This document shows positions 1 to 8,957 of a stretch of 64,000 bases of DNA, one piece after another (position 1 is the stretch's first letter; each line of letters opens with the position of its first letter). The notes under the pieces were generated by a model that saw only the letters and a program-made list of their open reading frames with translations, did no database searches and was not told the DNA's origin. The DNA comes from Sellimonas catena. GTDB taxonomy: Bacteria > Bacillota > Clostridia > Lachnospirales > Lachnospiraceae. A program made the position numbers and the translations under genes. The stretch lies in the NCBI RefSeq assembly GCF_045063725.1, contig NZ_CP173695.1; one strand, written 5' to 3'.

Positions 1-744
1 TCCGGCATTCTGCCGCTTGATCTCCTCCAGCGCCCGGTCAAACTCGTACCCGTCCACCAGGACAAGGGATGTATATTCCGTTTTCATCATTTCCAGTACA
101 CCCTGAATCTCTCCCGCTGTCTGGGCCGCCACAAAGGCCGGCATGCTGCCCTTTTCAAAGATTTCGCAAATCAGTTCTCCCTTTTCTTGTTCCTCCGGAG
201 CTTTTGCCTTTCTGAGGGCCTCCTGAAAAATCCAGAATGCTCCCATTCTTGTTTTTGGCATCTGGTTTCGTCCGCCATAGACCGATTTCACCTCGGATGT
301 GACGCTGCACTTGAGTGCCGCCTTTTCTTTGACAAGCCTGTCTGCCATCTTCATATGGGCAGTTTTGCATACGGCAATCTGTCCACCCATCACATTGGCA
401 TTTCCAGGAGTCAGGCCCACTGCCGTGATCCCGCTCTTATAAAACTCCTGGGCATCGATCTCATCCGGATCAATGGCATATTTCACATTCAGCTGCGGAG
501 TCAGCGGATCGGTTTTCTCCTGATTGTCCAGATATCTGGACGGCATCCCCATGGCTCCCACAGAGGAATGAGGATCAATGAATCCAGGGAAAATCTCGCA
601 GCCGGACGCATCGATCACCTCCGCCTCCTGACAGCAGATGCCAGGCGCGATGTCCCGGATCACCCGCCCTTCCGTCAAAATGTCGCATCCATCCAGGACG
701 GTCCCGTCCCCTACATGGATTCTTCCGTTTTTTATCAGGTACAT
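1..744 (-). CDS. Amidohydrolase (imidazolonepropionase-like), 3' end outside window
   Basis: An open frame of 248 codons runs from an ATG at 744 off the left edge of the window. AAAGGAGGGA lies just upstream of the ATG and fixes the start. The N-terminus has the amidohydrolase beta-sandwich pattern (MYLIKNGRI, then VIDASGCEIFPGFIDPHSS). Downstream blocks such as AMGMPSRYLDN, SGITAVGLTPGNANVMGGQ and VYGGRN are typical of the imidazolonepropionase-like subgroup. The metal-binding HxH that normally follows GFID reads HSS here, so the second histidine is missing. The gene is last in the peptide-transporter operon, 72 bp after the binding protein and behind a terminator-like hairpin. A role in processing an imported peptide or amide is inferred from context only. 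Confidence 0.8.
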   Translation of the reverse strand, partial: MYLIKNGRIHVGDGTVLDGCDILTEGRVIRDIAPGICCQEAEVIDASGCEIFPGFIDPHSSVGAMGMPSRYLDNQEKTDPLTPQLNVKYAIDPDEIDAQEFYKSGITAVGLTPGNANVMGGQIAVCKTAHMKMADRLVKEKAALKCSVTSEVKSVYGGRNQMPKTRMGAFWIFQEALRKAKAPEEQEKGELICEIFEKGSMPAFVAAQTAGEIQGVLEMMKTEYTSLVLVDGYEFDRALEEIKRQNAG

Positions 745-768
745 GCTGTTGTTGTCCCTCCTTTTCTG

Positions 769-796
769 AAAAAAGCCGATCACAAAAGCGACCGGC
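769..796 (-). terminator. Intrinsic terminator between binding-protein gene and amidohydrolase
   Basis: On the minus strand a 9-bp stem (arms 788-796 and 775-783, two G-U pairs, TTTT loop) is followed by six T residues. It sits inside the operon, so it probably lowers read-through into the amidohydrolase rather than fully ending transcription. Confidence 0.7.
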
Positions 797-816
797 CCTT
801 TTTGCTGACTGGTATT

Positions 817-2499
817 CTAATTTTCCACGGAAACCTGTGAAAAGTCTACCAGACCGTTTGTTGCTACATAATAATTTTTTACATGGTTTTTCACGTAAGT
901 CGGTGATGCTTCCAGGTACATTGGAGCAATCAGGGCATTTCCTACCACAAGCTGTTCCGCCTGAAGATAGATCTCCGCCTTTTCCTTGTCATCTACGACA
1001 TCTTTTGCCTGATTCAGAAGTTCTGTAAACTTCTGGGAATCTTCATTGTTCCATCCTGTCTTGTCCGCGTTGAAATAACCATTGACCGGTTCAAACAGCT
1101 GCAGAAGTGCACTTGGTTCATTATAGTACGGTCCCCAGCCTCCGCAGGCAATGTCATAATCTCCGGCATCGATTTTATCCCACATGATGTTCCATTCCAT
1201 CATATCGATCTGCACATTGATACCAAGCTTTTCTTCCCATACCTGTTTCATCCACTCACCGATCTTCTTGGAAAGCTCTGCTGTTCCGCGGCTTGCGTAG
1301 CGGATTGTCATCTGAGACGGATCTGTACTCTTTCCAAGCTCTGCAAGACCTTCCTGCAGAAGTGCCTTTGGATCTGTGTATTCTTCCTGCATCTGAGTTA
1401 CAAAGTAATTCTTTCCGTCTACAAGCTCTGTATAGGTTTTATCTCCCACCTTCATCGTATCCGGCATCATAGAGTAAATCGGTACAGACATACCATCCCG
1501 GAGCGTATCTACCATTTCCTGCCTGTCAAAAGCAATGGAAAGTGCCTGGCGGATTTTCGTATTGCTCAAATATTCATTTTTCAGATTGAACATAAAGAAA
1601 TCCGGTGCACTGGACGGAACCGTCATCTCCTGGGAGTCGCCGGCCGCCGTGATGGTTTTACCCCAGTTGGTGTCCGATGTGCTGACAACATCCAGCTCGC
1701 CGTTGATAAACGCCTGCACTGCTGTGGAAGATTCCTGGATGACCTTGTAATTGACTTTGTCCAGCTGCATGTCTTCCTGTCCCCAGTACTGATCGTTCTT
1801 CTCCAGAACCATCTCGGTATTCTGATTCCAGCTTGTCACTTTTAACGGTCCGTTGTAGACTGTCTTATCCGGGGCAGTTCCATATTCGGATCCATATTCC
1901 TCATATTTGGCCTGGTTGACCGGATATGCGGAACCTGCTACCAGCTGTAAGAAATAGGACGCCGGGTGTACCAGCTGGATTTCCAGAGTTTCCTCATCCA
2001 ATGCCTTGACACCGATTTCATCCGGTGTCTTTCCATTGTTGTACAGTGCCTCTGAGAAATTGACAATGACTCCGTCAAACAGCCATGCATTCGTTGCCGC
2101 TGTATTTGGATCTGCCATCTGTTTGAACGTAAATTCGAAATCGTTGGCTGTCACCTTGGATCCATCGCTCCACTTTGCGTCCGGATTCATGTGGAATGTG
2201 TAGGTCAGTCCATCCTCGCTGACATCCCAGCTTTCGGCTGCTGCAGGCACAATCTCATCCGTATTGTCCTTTGCGGAACGGTCTCTTATGAGAGGATCAT
2301 AAATCATGTTGTGGGCGATATTGTCCGGCGCTGTTGTATTGACCAGTGGATTTAATCCGACTACCACGCTGTTGGTGGAAATGTTCAGCACCTGTTCGGA
2401 AGATCCGCCTCCACCTGATTTTTCATCGCCTCCGCATCCTGCGAGAAGCCCTGCTGTCATGACTGCTGCAAGCAGACATGCAAGTACTCTCTTTTTCAT
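817..2499 (-). CDS. Peptide ABC transporter substrate-binding lipoprotein (OppA/DppA, SBP family 5)
   Basis: This 560-residue protein has a lipoprotein signal peptide: a KKR n-region, a hydrophobic stretch and the lipobox LLAGC near residue 22, followed by a Gly/Ser linker. The mature part has family-5 solute-binding hallmarks: VGLNPLVNTTAPDN, the ETLEIQLVHP block, WDVSEDGLTYTFHMNPDAKWSDG and IRQALSIAFDRQEM. It would be tethered outside the membrane and deliver oligopeptides to the OppBC permease. It lies 58 bp after the OppF-type ATPase gene, completing a gntR-oppB-C-D-F-A order. The exact ligand (peptide, dipeptide or other) cannot be read from the sequence. Confidence 0.93.
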   Translation of the reverse strand: MKKRVLACLLAAVMTAGLLAGCGGDEKSGGGGSSEQVLNISTNSVVVGLNPLVNTTAPDNIAHNMIYDPLIRDRSAKDNTDEIVPAAAESWDVSEDGLTYTFHMNPDAKWSDGSKVTANDFEFTFKQMADPNTAATNAWLFDGVIVNFSEALYNNGKTPDEIGVKALDEETLEIQLVHPASYFLQLVAGSAYPVNQAKYEEYGSEYGTAPDKTVYNGPLKVTSWNQNTEMVLEKNDQYWGQEDMQLDKVNYKVIQESSTAVQAFINGELDVVSTSDTNWGKTITAAGDSQEMTVPSSAPDFFMFNLKNEYLSNTKIRQALSIAFDRQEMVDTLRDGMSVPIYSMMPDTMKVGDKTYTELVDGKNYFVTQMQEEYTDPKALLQEGLAELGKSTDPSQMTIRYASRGTAELSKKIGEWMKQVWEEKLGINVQIDMMEWNIMWDKIDAGDYDIACGGWGPYYNEPSALLQLFEPVNGYFNADKTGWNNEDSQKFTELLNQAKDVVDDKEKAEIYLQAEQLVVGNALIAPMYLEASPTYVKNHVKNYYVATNGLVDFSQVSVEN

Positions 2500-2557
2500 A
2501 CTATTCCTCCTTTTTAAAATTTTGTTCTCTATCCTAAATCCATGTATCCATGGATTG

Positions 2558-3526
2558 TCAGATCTCTTTTACCCTGTGGCATGCTACAAAATGTCCCTTC
2601 TCTATCTCCTCAAGCTTTGGCGTCTCGCTGCGGCAGAGGTCCGTCGCATACCGGCACCGTGCTGCAAACCGGCATCCCGGCTTTGGATTGACCGGACTTG
2701 GAATTTCGCCCTCAATCGGGATCCGGGTCTTTTTCTTTTCCTCTTTCGGATCCGGAATCGGGATCGCCGACATCAATGCCTTCGTGTATGGATGCAGCGG
2801 ATTGTCATACAGCTCATTGCTGGACGCGAATTCCACCATGTTTCCGAGATACATAACGCCGACCCGATCGGAGATATGCTTTACCATGGAAAGATCATGG
2901 GCGATGAAAAGATAGGTCAGATTCTTTTTCTTCTGAAGCTCAATCAGAAGGTTGACGATCTGCGCCTGGATGGATACGTCCAGCGCGGAAATCGGCTCGT
3001 CACATACGATAAATTCCGGTTCAATGGCAAGCGCTCTTGCAATTCCGATCCTCTGCCTTTGACCTCCGGAAAATTCATGCGGGAAACGGAGGGCATGTTC
3101 CCTGTTCAGGCCCACTAGTTCCAACAGTTCATAAATTTTTTCCTGACGTTCTTTTCCTGTATACAGCTTATGAATGTCGATCCCTTCTCCGATAATATCC
3201 CCTACCGTCATTCTCGGATTCAAAGAGGAATACGGGTCCTGGAAAATAATCTGTGCTCTCTTTGTGAATTCCTTTTTCTCTTTTTTATGTAGGCTGTGAA
3301 TTTCCACCCCGTCAAAGATCACTTCTCCTCCGGTGGCATCATAAAGTCCCATTACGGTTTTGCCGCACGTCGTTTTCCCGCAGCCCGACTCTCCTACAAG
3401 CCCCAGCGTCTCGCCTTTATAGATTTTAAAGCTGACTCCATCCACCGCTTTTAATGTCTGATGGCGTCCCACCTGAAAATACTTTTTTAAGTCTTTGACT
3501 TCAATCAGAACCTTTTTCTCGTCCAT
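2558..3526 (-). CDS. oppF: Oligopeptide ABC transporter ATP-binding protein, OppF type
   Basis: The chosen start (MDEKK) has an AAGGGGGA ribosome binding site, and its ATG shares one base with the stop of the preceding oppD-type gene (TGATG), which implies translational coupling. A longer in-frame upstream ATG exists but has no such support. The product has about 322 residues. It shows Walker A GESGCGKTT, signature SGGQRQR, Walker B FIVCDEPISALD and the H-loop AHD. The C-terminal oligopeptide-transporter extension has PSPVNPKPGC and further cysteines (FAARCRYATDLC). It would pair with OppD to energise peptide import on the cytoplasmic face. Confidence 0.93.
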   Translation of the reverse strand: MDEKKVLIEVKDLKKYFQVGRHQTLKAVDGVSFKIYKGETLGLVGESGCGKTTCGKTVMGLYDATGGEVIFDGVEIHSLHKKEKKEFTKRAQIIFQDPYSSLNPRMTVGDIIGEGIDIHKLYTGKERQEKIYELLELVGLNREHALRFPHEFSGGQRQRIGIARALAIEPEFIVCDEPISALDVSIQAQIVNLLIELQKKKNLTYLFIAHDLSMVKHISDRVGVMYLGNMVEFASSNELYDNPLHPYTKALMSAIPIPDPKEEKKKTRIPIEGEIPSPVNPKPGCRFAARCRYATDLCRSETPKLEEIEKGHFVACHRVKEI

Positions 3527-4563
3527 CACTGATTCCCCCTTCTGATCATATTTTCCGGAAGTCCGCTGACATCCGCCTTCGGATGGTGCAGCCAGCAGGA
3601 ACATTTCTGGGAATGGCTGAATTTCGTCTCCTCAGGATACTGCATTCTGCAGATCTTCATGCCGTATTCACATCTCGGTGCAAAAGAACATCCCTTAGGA
3701 GGGTTAATCAGATCCGGCGGTGTTCCCTTTAAAGAATACAAGGTTTCTTTGTTGTTCGAATGAATTTTCGGAACCGAGTTGAGCAGCGCTCTTGTGTACG
3801 GATGAGTGGACTGGTAGAAGATCTCGTCTACCGTTCCTCTTTCCACAATCTTACCTGCATACATGACCTGAATATAGTCCGCCACGCTCGCCACGACTCC
3901 CAGGTCGTGTGTAACAAGGATTACTGCCATGTTCAGTTCTTTCTGCAGGTCTCCGATCAGATCCATGATCTGAGCCTGAATAGTAACATCCAGCGCAGTG
4001 GTCGGTTCATCGGCAATCAGAATCTCCGGCTTGCACGCAAGGGCAACTGCAATCATGGCTCTCTGCCTCATTCCTCCGGAAAATTCGAACGGATACTGCT
4101 TCATCCGCTTTGACGCATTTGGAATTTTTACCAGTTCCAGCATCTTTTCGGCTTCTTTCATTGCATGTTCTTTGGACGTCTGTGTATGGATCAGGATACT
4201 TTCCGCGATCTGCTCTCCGATCTTCATGGTCGGATTCAGCGATGTCATCGGATCCTGAAAAATCATGGAAATCTTGCTTCCTCTGATCTGGGTCATCTGA
4301 TTTTCCGTATAGTCCAAAAGATTGTCTCCCTGGAACAGGATCTGTGCCCCGCCGCCTTTTTCAATCATCGTATTCTGGGCCGGAAGAAGCCCCATAATCG
4401 CTTTGGATGTCACGGTCTTTCCACATCCGGATTCGCCTACGATCGCAAGTGTTTCTCCTTTTCTCAGACTGAAGTCCACTCCTCTTACTGCATGTGATAT
4501 CCCGGCATAGGTTTTGAAGGAAACATGCAGATTCTTTACTTCCAATATATTTTCGTTCATCAT
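3526..4563 (-). CDS. oppD: Oligopeptide ABC transporter ATP-binding protein, OppD type
   Basis: This 345-residue ATPase has Walker A GESGCGKTV, signature SGGMRQRAMIA, Walker B ILIADEPTTALD and switch VTHDLG. The C-terminal oligopeptide extension carries PKGCSFAPRC and later cysteines, the four-Cys pattern seen in many OppD/DppD proteins. Two adjacent ATGs (4563 and 4560) follow GGGGGA, and the second has the better spacing. The gene starts 9 bp after the oppC-type gene and overlaps the oppF-type gene by one base. It is the second ATPase of the heterodimeric peptide importer. Confidence 0.93.
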   Translation of the reverse strand: MMNENILEVKNLHVSFKTYAGISHAVRGVDFSLRKGETLAIVGESGCGKTVTSKAIMGLLPAQNTMIEKGGGAQILFQGDNLLDYTENQMTQIRGSKISMIFQDPMTSLNPTMKIGEQIAESILIHTQTSKEHAMKEAEKMLELVKIPNASKRMKQYPFEFSGGMRQRAMIAVALACKPEILIADEPTTALDVTIQAQIMDLIGDLQKELNMAVILVTHDLGVVASVADYIQVMYAGKIVERGTVDEIFYQSTHPYTRALLNSVPKIHSNNKETLYSLKGTPPDLINPPKGCSFAPRCEYGMKICRMQYPEETKFSHSQKCSCWLHHPKADVSGLPENMIRRGNQ

Positions 4564-4572
4564 GATTCCCCC

Positions 4573-5523
4573 TTATTTTCTCAGTTTTGGATCCAGTGCG
4601 TCAGAAAGTCCGTCACCGATCAGATGGAATGACAGCATCGTAAGGACAATCATCAAACACGGGAAGAACAACTGGTGCGGATAGAACATCAGCTGCTGCT
4701 GCCCTGCGGATGCCAGCGCACCCCAGCTTGTCTCCGGCGGTCTCACACCCAGCCCGATATAACTTAAAAACGCCTCGCTGAATACGAATCCTGGAATCGA
4801 CATGGTGATATCTACCATGATAATTCCAAGGGTGTTCGGAAGCAGATGCTTGATAATGATTCTGCCTGTGGACGCTCCCAGTGCTTTTGCCGCCTGTACA
4901 TAATCCTGTTCCTTGATCTGAAGAATCTGGCCCCGGACCATACGCGCTGTTCCTACCCAGGCTGTCAGGCTCATGGCGAACACAAGGGAAAACAGGCTTC
5001 TTCCCATGACCATGGACAGAATCGTGACAATAATCAGATACGGAAGATTTCCGATCAGTTCGCAAAGTCTCATGATGATATCGTCTACCAGCCCGCCTTT
5101 TAATCCGGCCAGTGCTCCGGCCAGAGCCCCGATGACAAACATTACTGCGGTACAGCAAAGACCGATATAAATCGAAATCCGGCCGCCGACACAGACACGG
5201 GTAAACAGATCTCTTCCCATATCATCTGTTCCAAACCAGTGCTCGGCACTCGGTCCCTGATTTTTAATGTCCGCATTGATATACTGATAATCCTTTCCCG
5301 AAATCGTCGGGCCCAAAAACAGCAGCAGAATAATCGCAATCAGGAGGATCAGTCCGAAGATTGCAAGCTTGTTGGCTTTGAATCTTCTCCAGACATCCGC
5401 CCAGTATGTAAGGGACTTCGCTCCCAGTTCTTCTCCCGACAATCCTTCTGTGCCGATTCGTTCAAACAGATCCTCTGTATCATTCACAGAGTCTGAAATA
5501 TTGATGTTCTCTCTCATTTCCAT
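4573..5523 (-). CDS. oppC: Oligopeptide ABC transporter permease, OppC type
   Basis: This membrane protein of about 316 residues has a cytoplasmic N-terminal tail with the OppC_N feature (WRRFKANKLAIFGLILL) and about six membrane spans. The EAA-type loop of binding-protein-dependent permeases is visible around YVQAAKALGAS, and the GTDDMGRDLFTRV block is typical of OppC/DppC. The ATG at 5523 has GAGGTGAG upstream; a GTG directly before it is an alternative start. With OppB it forms the peptide channel. It lies 18 bp downstream of the oppB-type gene. Confidence 0.92.
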   Translation of the reverse strand: MEMRENINISDSVNDTEDLFERIGTEGLSGEELGAKSLTYWADVWRRFKANKLAIFGLILLIAIILLLFLGPTISGKDYQYINADIKNQGPSAEHWFGTDDMGRDLFTRVCVGGRISIYIGLCCTAVMFVIGALAGALAGLKGGLVDDIIMRLCELIGNLPYLIIVTILSMVMGRSLFSLVFAMSLTAWVGTARMVRGQILQIKEQDYVQAAKALGASTGRIIIKHLLPNTLGIIMVDITMSIPGFVFSEAFLSYIGLGVRPPETSWGALASAGQQQLMFYPHQLFFPCLMIVLTMLSFHLIGDGLSDALDPKLRK

Positions 5524-5541
5524 CACTTGCTCACCTCGCTT

Positions 5542-6477
5542 TTACTTCTTTCCCTTTGCGACCCGGATCCGCGGATCCACGATGCCGTACAGAATATCCA
5601 CAACAATCAGTGCTCCCACAAACAGGATTGCAAAGAAAATGGTAAGTCCGATAATCATCGTATAGTCATTGTCCGAAACTGCTTTTACATAGTAAAAACC
5701 AAGCCCCGGAATCGAAAACATCTTCTCAAGAATAAAGGATCCTGCAAACACTCCTGAAATCGCCGGTCCGATCATGGTAATAATCGGGATCATGGAGTTC
5801 CGAAGAACGTGTTTTTTGACGACTCTCTTCCGGTTACAGCCCTTCGCCTGAGCCGTAACGATATAGTCTTCCCCGATCACGGAGATCATGCTGCTTCGTG
5901 TATATTTCGTATAGGAAGCGATTCCTCCGATGGCGTATGCCGCAACCGGGAGAATGTAGTGCTTTAACTCTCCCCATCCAAATACCGGAACCAGTTTCCA
6001 TTTGAATGCGAGAAAATACTGCAAAACAGCTGCAAACACAAAGCTTGGCACACAGATCGCCAGCACGACGAGCACCCGTATCACATGATCCACCGGCCTT
6101 CCCCGGTTCAGCGCCGCTATCATGCCAAGCGTCACTCCGATGGTCACCTGGAACAAAATAGCAAGCAATCCTATTTTGGCCGAAGTCCATGTATTTTCCC
6201 TGATTACTTCATTCGCCGTTTTTCCGGTGTAAACAATGGATTCTCCGAAATTCCCGGTTGTCAAAAGGTTCTTCATATATGTGAGATACCTTTGAAATAC
6301 CGGCTTGTCCAGTCCGTACTTTTTCTCAATAATCTCCTGTGCCTGCTCCGGCATCTGTCCGACCTTTGCTGCAATCGGATCTCCAGGTGCCCCCGCTACA
6401 AGAAAAAATGTAGCTGTTGCAATCAAAAACAATGTCAGAATTGCATATGCCAGCCGTTTCCCAATAAATTTCAGCAT
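5542..6477 (-). CDS. oppB: Oligopeptide ABC transporter permease, OppB type
   Basis: The start MLKFIGKRL is preferred over a longer upstream frame because it follows AAGGGAGAG and opens with the classical first membrane span of OppB proteins. The product has about 311 residues and six predicted membrane spans. It carries the periplasmic-loop blocks PGDPIAAKVGQMPEQAQ and GLDKPVFQRYLTYMKNLL, and the EAA-like loop DYIVTAQAKGCNRKRV. It ends with IVDPRIR, as usual in the family. It lies 25 bp after the GntR regulator gene and is the first transporter gene of the operon. Confidence 0.93.
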   Translation of the reverse strand: MLKFIGKRLAYAILTLFLIATATFFLVAGAPGDPIAAKVGQMPEQAQEIIEKKYGLDKPVFQRYLTYMKNLLTTGNFGESIVYTGKTANEVIRENTWTSAKIGLLAILFQVTIGVTLGMIAALNRGRPVDHVIRVLVVLAICVPSFVFAAVLQYFLAFKWKLVPVFGWGELKHYILPVAAYAIGGIASYTKYTRSSMISVIGEDYIVTAQAKGCNRKRVVKKHVLRNSMIPIITMIGPAISGVFAGSFILEKMFSIPGLGFYYVKAVSDNDYTMIIGLTIFFAILFVGALIVVDILYGIVDPRIRVAKGKK

Positions 6478-6502
6478 CTTTTTCTCTCCCTTCTTTTTCC
6501 CG

Positions 6503-7183
6503 TCAGCTTTCCTCTGACTGCTTTTTCTTTTGAAGTTCCTGGAATAATACTTCCGGCACAATCATGTAATGATGCTGGATCTCTTCGCAGATCTGCTCCA
6601 CTGACTGCATCCGGAACGAATCCAGAATCCTCTGGTGGTTATACTGGATATAATCAAATGGCACCAGTGCTTCCGATCCCATCGTATAGTAAGCTGCCGT
6701 GTTCCCGCTTTCCAACGACTTCCATACTTTGTAGAGCTTATCACTGTGAGATGCCATTACCACATAAGAATGAAACTGTTCGTCCAGTTCAATGATCTGA
6801 TAAAGATCTTTCCTACCGGCCGCCTCGCCAAGTTTTCTGAGATTGTTCTCCATTTTTCTGTCCAGTTCTTCCGTCAGTTTTCCGGAGCACATTTTAACCG
6901 CAAGTTCTTCTAACGTCGAACGAATCAGATAGGCTTCCTGCATTTCTGCATAAGTCATTGTTCTTACAATACATCCCTTATGAGATTCGTATTCAAGCAG
7001 CCCTTCCTCTTCAAGCTGTCTTAATGCTTCCCGGACCGGCCCTCTGCTTGTCTGAAACTCCTCAGAAATCTGGGCTTCAATCATCCTTTCTCCCGGTTTG
7101 ATTTCTTCATTTAAAATTTTCTTTCGCAAAACTTCCGCAACCTGTTCCCTCAGTGTTTTTCGTGATATTGATGCTTTGGCCAT
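6503..7183 (-). CDS. GntR-family transcriptional regulator with FCD ligand domain
   Basis: Translation is placed at MAKASISRKTL because AAAGGAG lies nine bases upstream; an ATG six codons earlier lacks a site. The N-terminal winged helix (about residues 10-75) contains the GntR blocks LREQVAEVLRKKIL, RMIEAQISEEFQTSRGPVREALRQLEEEGLL and GCIVR. The C-terminal helical part (about 85-215) fits the FCD effector domain, including LDEQFHSYVV and the histidines of the metal/ligand site. As first gene of the opp-type operon it is likely its local regulator and autoregulator. A long palindrome next to its own promoter, now split by an IS, is the natural candidate operator. Confidence 0.92.
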   Translation of the reverse strand: MAKASISRKTLREQVAEVLRKKILNEEIKPGERMIEAQISEEFQTSRGPVREALRQLEEEGLLEYESHKGCIVRTMTYAEMQEAYLIRSTLEELAVKMCSGKLTEELDRKMENNLRKLGEAAGRKDLYQIIELDEQFHSYVVMASHSDKLYKVWKSLESGNTAAYYTMGSEALVPFDYIQYNHQRILDSFRMQSVEQICEEIQHHYMIVPEVLFQELQKKKQSEES

Positions 7184-7226
7184 AGTCGTCTCCTTTTTCA
7201 CATTACATTGCGAAATTATTGAGTTT

Positions 7227-7256
7227 ATTATACCCCTCCCCCTTGTATAAAGTCAA
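7227..7256 (-). promoter_or_regulatory. Promoter of gntR-opp operon
   Basis: Minus-strand -35 TTGACT (7251-7256), 18-bp spacer and -10 TATAAT (7227-7232) lie 44 bp before the regulator start. The -35 and spacer overlap the left arm of the split palindrome. Confidence 0.7.
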
Positions 7257-7272
7257 TAGTTGACAATCGACT
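7243..7272. promoter_or_regulatory. Left part of a 38-bp palindromic operator split by ISLre2 copy 1
   Basis: The arm TTGTATAAAGTC (7243-7254) has an exact 12-base inverted partner GACTTTATACAA at 8963-8974, on the far side of the IS. Removing the element and one copy of its 9-bp target duplication rebuilds a 38-bp sequence with 12-bp perfect arms and a partly symmetric centre. It overlaps the gntR promoter, as expected for an FCD-GntR operator. Confidence 0.6.
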
Positions 7273-8957
7273 GTATGTGTCAAGTAATCGTTGGCACTTT
7301 TTCTTCTTTTTTTGATATCAGTTTATTTCTTTTATTTTCAGACAATTCAGTTCGGACTTTATCTGATCATTTTATGTTTCTTTTTAACAGAATGCTCTTG
7401 CAAGGGCTTTCCTCGATGCTGTCCGCATTGCGTCCAATAGCGGCATATGATGCGTAATCGTCTCTACATATGGATTCCCTTTTCCATCCTTCTTTGGCGC
7501 TCTCGCCGCGCTCAGCGTTTTGACGATTTCTTCCATCTGCATGGTGAATATTTCTCCATCCGTATACCGTTCAATTGTATCGATCAGTTCCCTGTTCTCT
7601 TTCCGGTACAGGGCTTTCGCCATGTTATTCGCCCCATGCACGGACCATCTCATCCTCCGGTGCTTCATCCGCATGGTGATCGCCGTACAGTTCTGGTTCT
7701 CCTGCACTCCCATATTCTTATACACGATCCCCTCCGGTGCTTCAGGCAGCTCAATCCCTCTTTCCCGGTACGGGATCAATCCCTCCCGGTTATTCCCCAG
7801 ATACTTGTATAGTTCCCTTGCATTCCTGCTCCCTTTTTCTTTCGGATCATCACTCTCTATGCTGTCGGCATAGACCTGGATATATTCCAGCATTTCATCT
7901 ACTTTCTTCTGCTCCAGAAGTTCTTTGATCTGTTCCTGGGCTTCTGTATCCCGGATCTTCTTTTTGATCTCCTTATAGATGTGGAACCGGTCCAGCTGGA
8001 AGAGGGCTTCCGGGTCATAGATCTCTTTAATCCAGCTTCCTCCATCTCCGTTTAGAATCCGCCGGCCAATCTCATCTGCATCGTAAATCTTTTCGATCAG
8101 CGCCTCCCGTTTTTGATGGAACCGGCTGCTTTTTTCCATTCCGGCCAACATCTTCTTATTCACCAGGCGGCTTCTTTTCGGGCTGTCTTTGTCCCATCCT
8201 TCATACATCGTGAAAACCTTCATCTCCTGTTTTGGCGCCTTCTTATGTCCGGAATCCTGCATCCTTAGCCATACGCCATCCATTTCTTCGAAAAGGATCC
8301 CGACTGCCTTTTCTCCTTCTGCCTGGTCTGCTTCCATCTGCTTTACCGCGTAGTCCTCTTCTTCGCTGATTCGTTCCCCCAGCTCCTGAATCAGGTTCCA
8401 GACACCTCCATGGCTGATCGTCTGTCCGCAGGTATCACTGATCACTTCTGCGCTGACACGATATGGGGATTCCGTTACAGTCAGTGCAATCTTTTCTGCA
8501 AGATTGGTAGAGATCAGCCCGATCTTCTCCATCTGCATCGCCTGATCCAGAAGGTAAATATGGGCAATCCTTCCGTCCTCCTGTTCTGTCCGGTAGACTC
8601 TTCGGGAATAGGTTACTTCCCCATATACGGTTTTGATCGAAGTTTCCCGTTTCCCTTTGTCTCTGTATAACTTTTTGTCTCTTTCTTTCGCCAGTTCATC
8701 ATCGTAGTTTTCCAGAATGACCTGGGTGATCATCCTGCCCAACTCACAGACATACGCAAAAACTTTCTGCTCCAGGGTCTTGAAAGATACCAGCTTTTCC
8801 TCTACAATAGATTTCATCATACAGTCTCCTTTACGTGTTTTATTTTGCAACTAACATCATAAAGAAAAACTGTATGATTGGGAAGTAGGGATTTTCTCTG
8901 CTTCCCTTTTTATTTAGGAAAAATTCCTATTTTTGCCAATAATAATTATACACTAAC
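7273..8957 (-). mobile_element. ISLre2-family insertion sequence, copy 1 (complete, 1685 bp)
   Basis: The boundaries come from aligning three copies in this window. All start with GTATGTGTC and end with ACACTAAC. The termini form an imperfect inverted repeat of about 24 bp (16 matches, both inner ends reading TTGGCA). This copy is flanked by a perfect 9-bp target duplication, CAATCGACT, at 7264-7272 and 8958-8966, so it is a simple transposition product. I saw no nucleotide differences from copy 3, while copy 2 differs at three positions. Confidence 0.92.
7384..8820 (-). CDS. ISLre2-family (UPF0236) transposase, copy 1
   Basis: The start is placed at the MMKSIVEEKL methionines, preceded by AAAGGAG; a ten-codon upstream extension lacks a site. 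The product has about 478 residues. It resembles the UPF0236/ISLre2 transposases of Firmicutes: an N-terminal YRDKGKRETSIKTVYGEVTYSRRVY block, VGILFEEMDGVWLRMQD with acidic residues, NGDGGSWIKE with a likely catalytic acidic residue, and a C-terminal LYRKENRELIDTIERY region. The encoded protein is identical in all three copies, so each appears functional. Confidence 0.9.
   Translation of the reverse strand: MMKSIVEEKLVSFKTLEQKVFAYVCELGRMITQVILENYDDELAKERDKKLYRDKGKRETSIKTVYGEVTYSRRVYRTEQEDGRIAHIYLLDQAMQMEKIGLISTNLAEKIALTVTESPYRVSAEVISDTCGQTISHGGVWNLIQELGERISEEEDYAVKQMEADQAEGEKAVGILFEEMDGVWLRMQDSGHKKAPKQEMKVFTMYEGWDKDSPKRSRLVNKKMLAGMEKSSRFHQKREALIEKIYDADEIGRRILNGDGGSWIKEIYDPEALFQLDRFHIYKEIKKKIRDTEAQEQIKELLEQKKVDEMLEYIQVYADSIESDDPKEKGSRNARELYKYLGNNREGLIPYRERGIELPEAPEGIVYKNMGVQENQNCTAITMRMKHRRMRWSVHGANNMAKALYRKENRELIDTIERYTDGEIFTMQMEEIVKTLSAARAPKKDGKGNPYVETITHHMPLLDAMRTASRKALARAFC

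Noticed and set aside
187..840. Plus-strand 217-codon open frame
   Set aside because: It is antisense to the amidohydrolase and has no ribosome binding site or recognisable domain; the minus strand carries clear family motifs.
2306..3118. Plus-strand 270-codon open frame
   Set aside because: Antisense to the binding-protein and OppF genes; composition is that of a shadow frame.
7447..7812. Plus-strand 121-codon frame repeated in all three ISLre2 copies
   Set aside because: Repetition reflects the IS copies; it is antisense to the transposase with no start signals.
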